DNA from: CAZYSK01 sp964649415
Lineage (GTDB): Bacteria > Chloroflexota > Anaerolineae > B4-G1
Direction: 5' to 3'
Length of the DNA stretch: 64,000 bases
Assembly: GCA_964649415.1 (NCBI GenBank)
Contig: CAZYSK010000008.1
Location: forward strand, 1 to 64,000
Shown here piece after piece: positions 19,378 through 28,062 of this stretch (the first letter of the stretch is position 1; each line of letters starts with the position of its first letter). The translations under genes and the position numbers were made by a program. The notes below the pieces were generated by a model, which saw only the letters and a list, made by a program, of their open reading frames with translations, did no database searches and had not been told where the DNA came from.

Positions 19378-20748
19378 CTACACTCCCCACGGCGTGCTGA
19401 CGGCCACCGCCCGCCCGGTTCCCAGCACCTTGAACTCCCAGCGCCTCACCTGCCCGGTCGGCGGACGGAGCGACAGGGGCGTGCCGGCGTGGACGACCTC
19501 GGCCTCCACCTGGATGTCGGCCAGCAACCCAAGCATCGCCTGGGCCTGGGGCGAGACGCGGCCTCCATCCCATTCCCCGCCGAAGGAGACTGCATCCAAC
19601 AGCACGGCCGCCACACCGATGCCCCGCGCCTGGAGCCGGGCCAGGCCCGAAACCCAGGCCGGGTCAAGGGAGGGGGTGACCATCAACGCCGTGGCACCGA
19701 TAGGCAGGGCGCGGGCGACCTCCTCCAGCACACGGGGAAAGGGCCGGGACTCCGTGGCGTGCACCTGAGTTAACGCGCGCAGCAGCCCCCATAGCTGCCC
19801 CCGGCCGCGCGCCGGCATCACGGTGTGCCGCTGCACGCCGTAGGCGACGAGCCCAACGGCCCGCCCAGCATCCAGCAGCAGCGCCGCAGCGGAAGCAGCG
19901 ACAACGACGCCCATCTCCTCGGTCGAGTGCTGCCCACGCCCCACCTGCACATCCCGATCCAGGTCGAGCACCAGCCAGATATCGCCGCCGGTCTGCCGAT
20001 CGAACTCCTTGGCAAAGATCTGTCCACGGCGTGCCGTGGTGGGCCAATGGATGTGGCGCTGGGGATCGCCAGGCGCGTAGGCGCGCACGCCTCCGACGGT
20101 GACAGTCGGCTCCAGGGAACGACGACTGGCGCGCGACCGGCCGGCCGCCGTACCGCGTGGGAGTGCAAACGGCAGCCGCCGGGCAATCGGTGGATAGACC
20201 AGCAACGCCTGGACACCCGCGTTGCGCTGCACGACGCTGAAGATGCCGAATGGATCACAGACAGTGGCCGTCCACGGCCCCAAGTGATACTCCCCGCGCA
20301 GGCGACATTCCCCCTTTATGTTCCAGCGGTAGGTCGTGCGCGCGTCGGCGGCACGCACGGTCGCGGCGTTGTAGCCGGGGACGTCGCTGAAGTCCTTCAC
20401 CTCGACCCACAATGTGGGCAACGGTGAATCGTTGACCAGGGTGAAACGCTCCTGGAGCAAGTCGCCCACCTGCACCCAGGTGAAGCGCAGTTCGCGCTGC
20501 ACCCGAACGGAGCACGCCATGTGCCACGCCCACCACGCTGAGATGGCCGTCACACTGGCAAACACGATCAGCAGCGTCACCCACACCCGTGCCGGGGAGA
20601 TCAACTCGAGGGCCAGCAACGACAGGAGAACGACGAGCGGCAGCCGTTTGCGCCACGTGAGCGCCACCTCGGCGTCGCCGTCACGAAAGCGCCATAGCAC
20701 CCAAGGGCCGGTCAAGAATCGCACGACTGCACATCTAGAATTCGGCAC
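19378..20748 (-). CDS. DUF58 domain protein
   Basis: 456 residues: two membrane helices near residues 35-75, then a beta-rich segment and the DUF58 hallmark VRAYAPGDPQRHIHW followed by KEFDRQ (a VWA-like fold). Family knowledge places DUF58 with MoxR ATPases and transglutaminases in envelope maturation. The transglutaminase gene begins 2 nt after this stop. A GTG at codon 9 is a possible alternative start. No MoxR gene is in the window. Confidence 0.87.
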   Translation of the reverse strand: MPNSRCAVVRFLTGPWVLWRFRDGDAEVALTWRKRLPLVVLLSLLALELISPARVWVTLLIVFASVTAISAWWAWHMACSVRVQRELRFTWVQVGDLLQERFTLVNDSPLPTLWVEVKDFSDVPGYNAATVRAADARTTYRWNIKGECRLRGEYHLGPWTATVCDPFGIFSVVQRNAGVQALLVYPPIARRLPFALPRGTAAGRSRASRRSLEPTVTVGGVRAYAPGDPQRHIHWPTTARRGQIFAKEFDRQTGGDIWLVLDLDRDVQVGRGQHSTEEMGVVVAASAAALLLDAGRAVGLVAYGVQRHTVMPARGRGQLWGLLRALTQVHATESRPFPRVLEEVARALPIGATALMVTPSLDPAWVSGLARLQARGIGVAAVLLDAVSFGGEWDGGRVSPQAQAMLGLLADIQVEAEVVHAGTPLSLRPPTGQVRRWEFKVLGTGRAVAVSTPWGV

Positions 20749-20857
20749 CGTGATGGAGAAAAGGCGACAGAGGAATTACGAATGACAAATGGAAAATGAC
20801 AAACCGGCCCACATCATCACCCAGCGTCTCGTGAGGCGAATCGGCATGCCGCCACGC

Positions 20858-21070
20858 TCACAATGCCTCGCTGAGCAGAAGCCCCAAGAAACCCAAGACC
20901 AGGCCCACGTGCAACAGCAGATCCGTGTGGGCCAACCATCCGATTACCGGCCACTCAGGCAAGCACCGAAATACGAAGTTGAGTATGATCAGACCGACAG
21001 CGATGAGAACGGGAAGACCAGGCGCACGAGCCAGGAAGTTGGTGAAGCGTTTCAGTAATTCGGTGACCAT
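20858..21070 (-). CDS. Small two-helix membrane protein
   Basis: A 70-residue protein from the ATG that follows GGAGGT by 3 nt (21074-21079). An amphipathic start (MVTELLKRF) is followed by two hydrophobic segments with a LPEWPVIGWL connector. I recognise similar unnamed miniproteins from Chloroflexota genomes, but no function is known. It sits between the DUF58 operon and the hflX repeat. Confidence 0.7.
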   Translation of the reverse strand: MVTELLKRFTNFLARAPGLPVLIAVGLIILNFVFRCLPEWPVIGWLAHTDLLLHVGLVLGFLGLLLSEAL

Positions 21071-21096
21071 GATACCTCCGTCGAACGTCAAGCGTC

Positions 21097-21466
21097 AATG
21101 AACACGGGCGGCATGCAGTTCAGAGAAACGGCACTCCGGCAGACCTACNNNNNNNNNNNNNNNNNNNNNNNNNNNNNNNNNNNNNNNNNNNNNNNNNNNN
21201 NNNNNNNNNNNNNNNNNNNNNNNNNNNNNNNNNNNNNNNNNNNNNNNNCCGGCAGACCTACGTGCCTCACTACGAACAAGGCGGGTCAATGAACACGGGC
21301 GGCATGCAGTTCAGAGAAACGGCACTCCGGCAGACCTACGTGCCTCACTACGAACAAGGCGGGTCAATGAACACGGGCGGCATGCAGTTCAGAGAAACGG
21401 CACTCCGGCAGACCTACGTGCCTCACTACGAACAAGGCGGGTCAATGAACACGGGCGGCCTGTAGT
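21097..21466. repeat. 78-bp tandem repeat at the 3' end of hflX, with assembly gap
   Basis: At least four copies with exact 78-bp spacing (GGGTCAATG at 21283, 21361 and 21439), interrupted by 100 N (21149-21248). The first about 38 nt of each unit copy the hflX terminus; the remainder (CGTGCCTCACTACGAAC...) matches a segment inside the histidine kinase gene at 25511-25531. Because 78 is a multiple of three the array is open on both strands, but I see no ribosome site and do not call it a gene. Confidence 0.9.
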
Positions 21467-22815
21467 TCAGAGAAGCGGCCCATCAGGTGACGGGGTATGC
21501 CGCCCAAGATGCGCGTCCCCGCATCTGTGTGCTCTTCTTTCTCAATCAGCCCTCGCCGATGAAACAGGTCCACCAGTTCCCCCAGATCGTAGGGGATGAG
21601 TACGTCGAGCCACACCATCTCGGCCTCCAGAACACCCTCGACGCGGGCTAACAACGCCTCTACCCCGCTCCCAGTGAGGGCCGAGACGGCGACGCCGTCT
21701 TCGAAGGTCCGCGTGAGCGGTGAGATCGCGTCAAGAGCCGGCAGGCGGTCTATCTTGTTCAGCACGGCGATGCCAGGTTTGCCCGCAGCACCGAGTTCCT
21801 CCAGCGTCTCGCGCACGACATCAGCCTGTCGCATCACCTGCGGATGGGTGACGTCCATCACGTGCAGCAAGAGATCTGCCTCCGCAACTTCCTCCAGCGT
21901 GGCCCGGAAAGCGGCCACCAACTCGGTGGGCAGTTTCTGGATGAAGCCAACGGTATCGGTGAAGAGGGCCACCCCTCCGCCGGGCAACGCGACGCGGCGG
22001 GTGGTCGGATCAAGCGTGGCGAAGAGCTTGTCCTCGACCAGCACGCCAGCGCCAGCCAGCCGATTGAGCAGGGTGGACTTGCCCGCGTTGGTATAGCCAA
22101 CGATCGCGACAACGGGGACGCCCTCGCGGCGACGTCTGGCCCGATAGCGGCCCCGGTGCGCGCGGACTTTCCCCAGGTCCTCCTTGAGCCTCGCGATGCG
22201 CCTGCCGATCACCCGCCGATCGGTCTCCAACTGGGTCTCGCCAGGCCCACGCACGCCGACACCGCCTGTGGCCCCACCGGCCCGCCCACCGGCCTGCCGG
22301 GCCAAGTGGGTCCAGGCCCGTGTGAGACGCGGCAGCCGGTATTCGTACTGCGCCAGCTCTACCTGTAACGCTCCCTCGCGGGTGTGGGCGTGCTGGGCAA
22401 AGATGTCCAGGATCAGCGCGGTGCGGTCAAGCAGCTTGACGCTCTCTCCCAGCGCGTTCTCCAGTTCCCGCTGGTGGCGCGGCGACAACTCATCGTCGAA
22501 GACAAGCACATCGGCCGCCGTCTCCGCTACCCGCGCGGCCACCTGTTTGACCTTGCCAGGGCCGATGAAGGTGGCCGGATGCGGATGCTCGAAGCGCTGC
22601 ACAGCCTGCCCAACCACCGCCAGGCCGGCCGTACGCGCCAGTTGGGCCAATTCATCCAGCGATTCCTCGACCGGCCACTGCCCATCACCGGAGCGCGCCG
22701 CAGGTCCCTTTAGCTCGACCCCCACCAGGAAAGCCCGCTCCTGCGGAGGGCCGGTCGGCTCAGTTGGTCTCGCGATAGTCCACCTCGGATAAGAGAAATG
22801 CACACCCCATGCCAA
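21442..22815 (-). CDS. hflX: HflX ribosome-associated GTPase
   Basis: Up to 457 residues. HflX N-terminal domain followed by the G domain: G1 VGYTNAGKST, G3 DTVGF, G4 NKID, plus the glycine-rich linker GGRAGGATGGVGVRGPGE typical of the family. HflX splits or rescues stalled ribosomes under stress. The start is unclear: TTG 22815 is the longest, GTG 22803 a second choice. A TATACT box at 22825-22830 would put transcription almost at the TTG, so a very short leader is possible. The last ten codons form the first, divergent copy of the 78-bp array. Confidence 0.9.
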   Translation of the reverse strand: MAWGVHFSYPRWTIARPTEPTGPPQERAFLVGVELKGPAARSGDGQWPVEESLDELAQLARTAGLAVVGQAVQRFEHPHPATFIGPGKVKQVAARVAETAADVLVFDDELSPRHQRELENALGESVKLLDRTALILDIFAQHAHTREGALQVELAQYEYRLPRLTRAWTHLARQAGGRAGGATGGVGVRGPGETQLETDRRVIGRRIARLKEDLGKVRAHRGRYRARRRREGVPVVAIVGYTNAGKSTLLNRLAGAGVLVEDKLFATLDPTTRRVALPGGGVALFTDTVGFIQKLPTELVAAFRATLEEVAEADLLLHVMDVTHPQVMRQADVVRETLEELGAAGKPGIAVLNKIDRLPALDAISPLTRTFEDGVAVSALTGSGVEALLARVEGVLEAEMVWLDVLIPYDLGELVDLFHRRGLIEKEEHTDAGTRILGGIPRHLMGRFSELQAARVH

Positions 22816-22849
22816 TTATGAGCTAGTATACCACAAAAAGGGAGGAGAA

Positions 22850-22883
22850 AGAAACCAGGTTTTTTCTGAAAAACCTGGTTTCT
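22850..22883 (-). terminator. AAACCAGGTTTT inverted repeat, copy 3, as terminator
   Basis: Perfect 15-bp arms (22850-22864 and 22869-22883) with a 4-nt loop, overlapping the lipoprotein stop codon. Read on the - strand, T-rich sequence follows. It is a member of the dispersed family but well placed to end the lipoprotein transcript. Confidence 0.75.
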
Positions 22884-24117
22884 AATAGTAGTCCAGCTCC
22901 CAGCGGTCGAGCTGCTCGCTGGTCACACTCGCCAGCCGCCAGCCCGGCTCCGTGAGCACAGCCACCCACTTGACGTCCCAAAGCGTGGCCACAATACGCC
23001 CGTCCACGTTGTCGTAGGCACGTACGTGCCCGGCAACAGAGGCGGTCTCGCCGTCGCGAGCGATCTCGTGCACCGAGCCCACCTCCGCCGCGACAGTGGT
23101 GGCGAAGCCGGCCGCCCATGCTTCGTAGGGCTGAGCCGCCTGAGCAGGACCGCTCAGCAGGCCGTAGGCCCCCGGCAGGTCGCGGTCGTCCACGGCCAGG
23201 TAGAAAGATATGACAGCGTGCTCTGAGGTTTCGCTAGGGTAGGCGTGGGGACGGCTGAGATAGAACCAGTCATAGCGCTCCCACGTCCAGCCGTAGTTGG
23301 CCCCATCCCACGTGTAGACCGCCTCCCACACCAGATCGGTGCCGGCATCGTAGCCGACGACGACCTCGTCTGCCAGGTCACCGTCCTTGTTCTCAAGTCG
23401 CACCCCGGCCTCCCCCTCGAAGGGAGCCAGCAAGACGTAGGCCGAACCATCCCAGGCAAAGATATGGAGCAGGTCAACGCCCGAATCGGCGTGGCCCCAG
23501 ACGAGGATTTCGACGCGCCCATCGGCGTTGACGTCGTGCACCGCCATTTCGCAGGTCGGGTATGCGCCCAGGCCGTGTTTCTCCTTCTCCAGCGGCAGGA
23601 GTTCGTGCCATACATCGCCATCAAGGACGAAGGCCCTCAGTTGAGGTGGATCGCCGGGCCGGTGATACAGCCCCACCCACTCCGATTCCCCGTCGCCGTC
23701 CGCGTCCTCCCAGTTGAGACACAGCGGTTCGACACCTTGCGCCTCCAGCCGCGCCCGCCCTTGGGCGACGATGTTCGCCACGAGGTTGGCGGGTGGAGGT
23801 TGGAGACTAGAGGCTGGAGTTTGCAGGTTGGCGGTTGACGGATGGGGGGTGGGGGTTGGCGGGTGGAGGTTGGAGAGTGGAGGTTGGAGAGTGGAAGTTG
23901 GAGGTTGGAGGGTGGAGGTCGGAGGTTGGAGGCTGGGGGTTGGAGGAGGGAGAGTAGAGGTCGGAGGTTGGAGGGTGGAGGTCGGAGGTTGGAGGGTGGC
24001 AGGCGCGGGAGCAGGTACACACGACACAAGGAACAGCATGCAGAGAGGCAGTAGCAGGCGAGAAGGGAGGTGGGGGCGCGGATTCTGGACTTGGAATGTG
24101 ACTACCGGCGCGCCCAC
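22882..24117 (-). CDS. Lipoprotein with FG-GAP-like repeats and repeat-encoded linker
   Basis: GTG 24117 is preferred because it puts the lipobox FLVSC at residue 33; ATGs at 24141 and 24153 are alternatives. After the lipid anchor comes a Thr/Pro/Leu/Gln linker of about 70 residues (LQPPTST units) encoded by the GGAGGTTGGA minisatellite. The C-terminal 280 residues contain DxDGDGE, DVNADGR and NKDGDLAD loops typical of calcium-binding FG-GAP/VCBS blades, then a domain of unknown type. Probably exposed on the outer face of the membrane. It follows the Cache histidine kinase gene and may share its transcript. Confidence 0.75.
   Translation of the reverse strand: MGAPVVTFQVQNPRPHLPSRLLLPLCMLFLVSCVPAPAPATLQPPTSTLQPPTSTLPPPTPSLQPPTSTLQPPTSTLQPPLSNLHPPTPTPHPSTANLQTPASSLQPPPANLVANIVAQGRARLEAQGVEPLCLNWEDADGDGESEWVGLYHRPGDPPQLRAFVLDGDVWHELLPLEKEKHGLGAYPTCEMAVHDVNADGRVEILVWGHADSGVDLLHIFAWDGSAYVLLAPFEGEAGVRLENKDGDLADEVVVGYDAGTDLVWEAVYTWDGANYGWTWERYDWFYLSRPHAYPSETSEHAVISFYLAVDDRDLPGAYGLLSGPAQAAQPYEAWAAGFATTVAAEVGSVHEIARDGETASVAGHVRAYDNVDGRIVATLWDVKWVAVLTEPGWRLASVTSEQLDRWELDYY
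23790..24000. repeat. Long GGAGGTTGGA minisatellite inside the lipoprotein gene
   Basis: About twenty degenerate units on the + strand. The antisense reading is in frame with the lipoprotein gene and encodes its linker. It is the largest copy of the family in the window. Confidence 0.9.
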
Positions 24118-24130
24118 CCGCCTCGCGTTC

Positions 24131-24164
24131 TGACCGTCCATCTGACCGTCCATCTGACCGTCCA
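24131..24164. repeat. 12-bp TGACCGTCCATC tandem repeat
   Basis: Almost three perfect copies just upstream of the lipoprotein start. Confidence 0.85.
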
Positions 24165-24238
24165 GGCCCCTGTCCTCTCCTGGGATTTCGGAACTGTGAA
24201 TCGGGACTTGGGACTTGGGATGTGACCGCCGTCCCCCC

Positions 24239-26950
24239 TCACTCGGCATCCAAAGCCTTGCGGACAACCTGGGCCAGGGTATCTATGTCAAAAGGCTTCT
24301 GGACAATGTCCATGAGCCCTTCCTTCCTCAACTCCTCCACGCCCTCTGTCAGCGCGTAGCCGGTGATGGCCAACCCCTTGAGGTGGGGATTCTCGCGCCT
24401 GAGCGTGCGCATCAATTCCCGCCCGCCCATCTCCGGCATCACCAGATCTGTCAACACCAGATCCACTTTGCCCGACGTGGAGACAGCCTGCTGGCGGTAG
24501 AGACGCAATGCCTCCACCCCGTGTCCCGCCGCCAGCACCCGGTAGCCCAGCGACTCCAGTATCTCGCACCCCGCTTCGCGCACCTTCTCCTCGTCCTCCA
24601 CCAACAAGACTGTCTCACCGCGTCCTGCCGGGACGACTCGGGCCACTTCCCTTAGCAGATCCTCAGCCTCTCCCTCCGTGTGCGCCGGCAGGTAGACCCA
24701 GAACGTGGTACCTTGCCCTACCTCCGTCTCCACCCCGACGTGCCCACCGTGCTGCTTCACGATTCCGTGCACCTGAGCCAATCCCAGTCCCGTGCCCTTA
24801 CCCGGTCCCTTCGTCGTGAAGAACGGCTCGAATAGATGCGCGCGCACGTCGTCCGTCATGCCTGTTCCCATATCCGAAACAGTCATGCACACCCACTCCC
24901 CGGCGGGCATCTCCTCAATCACCAGTCCGTCGTCCTGCGACCCCAGCCCCGCCGGAACATCGCCGGGTCGCACCTGTACACGGGACAAGGAGAGTCGCAA
25001 CTCCCCGCCGTCGGGCATGGCGTCCCGCGCGTTGGTCACCAGGTTCATGACAACCTGGTGGATGCGGGTCGGGTCAACCTTGACGACATACTCATCGGGC
25101 TCGATCCCTATCAGGAGACGGATGTTCTCGGGGAGCGTGCGGTGCAAGATCGCAACCGCCTCGTCAACCAGGGAGGTGAGGTCCACCGGCATCGTCTCCA
25201 TCATCGAACGGCGGCTGAAGTCCAGGATCTGACGCACAAGCTGTGCCGCCCGCCGCGATTCGTCCAGGATAACCTGCAAACCGTGTGCCATGCCCGAAGG
25301 CAGATCTGGTCTACCCTGGAGCATCTGGGCGTACAGGATGATGGATGTCAAGAGGTTGTTGAAGTCGTGAGCGATGCCGCCCGCCAGTTGTCCGATGGCC
25401 GCCAACTGCTCCTGCTGCCGCATCTGCCGTTCAAGGCGTTTCCGCTCGGTGATATCGCGCACTACAGCGACCCACCCGGACGGCGCGGACGCAGACATCC
25501 GTTCGGCGGACCTAGGTGCCTCACTACGAACGGGCTCGCCGCCTTCACTCTCAAGCGGTGTCACGGTGTAGTCTGTGAAGAAGACATCCCCGTTTCTGCG
25601 CCTCATCTTGAAGTCAGGCAAGAACAGGAAGCCCTCCTCCTGCACGGCGGAGACCAGGCCCTGTCTGAACCGTGCGCTCGCTTCCTCGCCGGCGTGGAGC
25701 GAGCTCAACCGACGGCCCAGCAGATCCTCGTGGCCGTGGCCGAATACCTCGCTGGCAGCAGGGTTGCAGTCCAAGATCTGATCCTCGTCGTCCACGATGA
25801 ACACCGCATCACGCAAGCTGAAGAACGTCTTCTCTAGCAACTGCTGCGACTGCCGCAGCGCCGCCTCCGCACGCTTGAGATCCGCCAGGCGCTGTTCGAG
25901 GTCTTCGAGCGACTGCCTCAACTGGGCCGTCATATCGTTGAAGGCGTCCGCCAGATCGGCGATCTCATCACGGCCAACCACCTCCGCCCGCCTCGATAGA
26001 TCGCCCGCCCTGATCGCCCGGGCGACCGCCGCCAACGCTTCAACCGGCCGGACGATCTGGCGCACAGCCAGTATCCCCAGCCCCGTAGCGACAAGCAGGG
26101 CCAGCAAGATCACGCCGGAAATCACGTATATCGTGCTGGTGAGCAAAGCAAACGCCTGGGAAGTAGACTCCTCGGCGACGACGGCCAACTCCTGCTCGCC
26201 CAAGCGTATCCTGGACACCGCCAGGACGGCATCCTGCCCGGACAATCCAGGCTGAACCCCCTCCTCCTCGGGAAGATCGAAGCGCGTTCCGGCAAGCACA
26301 ACCGAAGGATTGCGATGGGCGATTACCCGCCCCTGCTTGTCTACCACATAGACGGTCTCTTCACTACCTGCTTCTACTTCCGCAATCAGGTCCCAGACCG
26401 TCTTGAAGCGAAAATCCGCCACGAGGATGCCGCTTACAGCGCCGGTCTGCAGATCGAAGAAGGGCATGGCAAGCGTCATGAACGGCTCACCAGTGACCTC
26501 GTCAATCCATACCGGGCCGTAGTAGGTTTCTCCGCTCGACTCGGGGACAAGGAACTCCGCCTCCCCAGACCGATCGCCCAGATCACCGGCTGTCACCGTC
26601 TCCAGCCGAGACACGCGGGCCTCCTCCCGCCCGTCGGCGTCCAGCAACACCAGTTCCTCGTACACGTCCTGATAGGAAAGCAGTCCAGATAGCAGGCTGA
26701 TCTGCTGCTCACGATCCAGCCCTGACAGACCCCACATCTCGCTGGTCACGCGCAGTTCACTCTCGCGCTTGCGGATGAAGGCATCTATCTCTGTGGCGAT
26801 GCGCTGGCCTACCTGACGCTGCAAGCTGAGCGACTGCGAGCGCTGGACAGTGATCGTGCGTTGGCTGAGAACAGCGCCTACGATCAACAGCGGAAGCACG
26901 GCCAACGCAATGAAAAGCGCTGTCAGCCGAAACCTCAGGCTTCTCCTCAT
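24239..26950 (-). CDS. Hybrid histidine kinase: dCache-HAMP-PAS-HK-REC
   Basis: 903 residues with GGGAGGA before the ATG. A first membrane helix (about 8-28), an extracytoplasmic dCache-like sensor (30-265), a second helix (272-295), HAMP, a coiled coil and PAS are followed by HisKA with His528 in AHDFNNLL, HATPase (GTGLGLAQVHG) and a C-terminal receiver with Asp835 in LTDLVMP. All catalytic residues are present. The PAS domain carries a repeat-derived insertion (25485-25531). The upstream gene, 41 nt away, encodes a TrpX-like binding lipoprotein that could present a ligand to the Cache domain. No DNA-binding output is encoded nearby. Confidence 0.9.
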   Translation of the reverse strand: MRRSLRFRLTALFIALAVLPLLIVGAVLSQRTITVQRSQSLSLQRQVGQRIATEIDAFIRKRESELRVTSEMWGLSGLDREQQISLLSGLLSYQDVYEELVLLDADGREEARVSRLETVTAGDLGDRSGEAEFLVPESSGETYYGPVWIDEVTGEPFMTLAMPFFDLQTGAVSGILVADFRFKTVWDLIAEVEAGSEETVYVVDKQGRVIAHRNPSVVLAGTRFDLPEEEGVQPGLSGQDAVLAVSRIRLGEQELAVVAEESTSQAFALLTSTIYVISGVILLALLVATGLGILAVRQIVRPVEALAAVARAIRAGDLSRRAEVVGRDEIADLADAFNDMTAQLRQSLEDLEQRLADLKRAEAALRQSQQLLEKTFFSLRDAVFIVDDEDQILDCNPAASEVFGHGHEDLLGRRLSSLHAGEEASARFRQGLVSAVQEEGFLFLPDFKMRRRNGDVFFTDYTVTPLESEGGEPVRSEAPRSAERMSASAPSGWVAVVRDITERKRLERQMRQQEQLAAIGQLAGGIAHDFNNLLTSIILYAQMLQGRPDLPSGMAHGLQVILDESRRAAQLVRQILDFSRRSMMETMPVDLTSLVDEAVAILHRTLPENIRLLIGIEPDEYVVKVDPTRIHQVVMNLVTNARDAMPDGGELRLSLSRVQVRPGDVPAGLGSQDDGLVIEEMPAGEWVCMTVSDMGTGMTDDVRAHLFEPFFTTKGPGKGTGLGLAQVHGIVKQHGGHVGVETEVGQGTTFWVYLPAHTEGEAEDLLREVARVVPAGRGETVLLVEDEEKVREAGCEILESLGYRVLAAGHGVEALRLYRQQAVSTSGKVDLVLTDLVMPEMGGRELMRTLRRENPHLKGLAITGYALTEGVEELRKEGLMDIVQKPFDIDTLAQVVRKALDAE
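25485..25531. repeat. Repeat element inside the kinase PAS domain
   Basis: GCGGACGCAGACATCCG joined to TTCGGCGGACCTAGGTGCC and TCACTACGAAC. The first part is the dispersed palindrome; the second matches the 78-bp array near 21249-21280. Read in frame as about 16 residues. Confidence 0.8.
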
Positions 26951-26991
26951 AATAAGTCCTCCCCTACACCAGTTCTGACCAGACCACCCGG

Positions 26992-28002
26992 CTAGCGGAT
27001 GATGTTATCCGCCTGCCTCAGCATATCCTCTGGAATGGCAAGGCCCAGAGGATGGGCCGTCCTGAGGTTAATGTCAAATACAAGTGGACTTGTCTCAACC
27101 GGCAATTCCCCCGGTTCACTCGCCCCTTTCAGGATCTGGTCGGCCAGCCTGGCCGCCTGCTTACCGCCCTCGTATTGATCGGCTCCATACGTGAACAAGG
27201 CCCCATCGGTCACGCTGTCTCGACTCGGACCAGAAAGCGGCAGCCCGCGCTCAAGACACGCCACCACCCAGTCCGCCATCCGACTGGTCACCACGGCATC
27301 GGGCATAAGGAAGACCGCATCCACATCACCGGGAATGGCAGCTATTGCAGCGCCAACCTCACCGTCACTGCGGGCTTCGTGGAGCACAAGCTCAAGGCCC
27401 AACTTGGCGGCCGTCTCGCGCACCGCCCCCAGTGCGTTAACCGGATCCGGATCATCCGGGTTGTACGGGACGAATATGCGTCTCACGTGCGGAGCCGCCT
27501 GCAACAACAGCTCCAGCCGCCGGCCATCCGCCGGTTCGTTGCGCGTCCCGGTCATGTTGCCGCCCGGGTGGCGTAGGTCCGACACGATGCCGGCAGATAT
27601 CGGATCATGGGACAGAAACACGACTGCCACTCCCGTCCCGGAAGTGGCCTGCTTGACGGCCAGGGTAGCAGGTGCGCCCAGGGACAAGACCAGATCCAGG
27701 CTGCCTTGCATCAGTTCCTCGACGCGCGGTTGGATCTCGTCAGCCCTTGTTCCGGATAGATTGGCGTAGACATACACGAGACTGTTGCCCTCGGTGTAGC
27801 CCAGCTCGGCCATGCCATCCCTGAAGCCATACAGCACGGGATCCAAGGAGGACGCCGTCTTGACCACGCCAATCGTATGGATCGGTGGCTGTGTCCCGTT
27901 TGGTTCCGTCTCATCACAAGCCAGCGCGCTCAAGCAGACGAACACGAGTGTAACCAGCACGAACATACCCGATAGTCTGCTACGCATACGTCTCATGGTC
28001 AA
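26992..28002 (-). CDS. TrpX-like ABC substrate-binding lipoprotein
   Basis: A 336-residue member of the ABC_sub_bind family (COG2984). The signal peptide ends with the lipobox LSALAC (Cys29). Start choice: TTG 28002 has AGGAGG 6 nt upstream, whereas the ATG at 27996 is 12 nt away, so TTG is preferred. Internal marks are GVVKTASSLDPVLYGF and HPGGNMTGTRNE. No permease or ATPase is nearby; instead it is sandwiched between an oxidoreductase and a Cache kinase, so a sensory role is likelier than transport. This is inference from context. Confidence 0.82.
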   Translation of the reverse strand: MTMRRMRSRLSGMFVLVTLVFVCLSALACDETEPNGTQPPIHTIGVVKTASSLDPVLYGFRDGMAELGYTEGNSLVYVYANLSGTRADEIQPRVEELMQGSLDLVLSLGAPATLAVKQATSGTGVAVVFLSHDPISAGIVSDLRHPGGNMTGTRNEPADGRRLELLLQAAPHVRRIFVPYNPDDPDPVNALGAVRETAAKLGLELVLHEARSDGEVGAAIAAIPGDVDAVFLMPDAVVTSRMADWVVACLERGLPLSGPSRDSVTDGALFTYGADQYEGGKQAARLADQILKGASEPGELPVETSPLVFDINLRTAHPLGLAIPEDMLRQADNIIR

Positions 28003-28062
28003 AGCCCGCCTCCTGCGTGCTTGCCCATCGCAGCCTGAAGGATCCTAGAGAGACTCTCCCCG

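Noticed and set aside
21097..21466. A repeat protein gene (26-residue units) on either strand of the 78-bp array
   Set aside because: The frame is open only because 78 is divisible by three. There is no ribosome site, and the unit derives from the hflX end.
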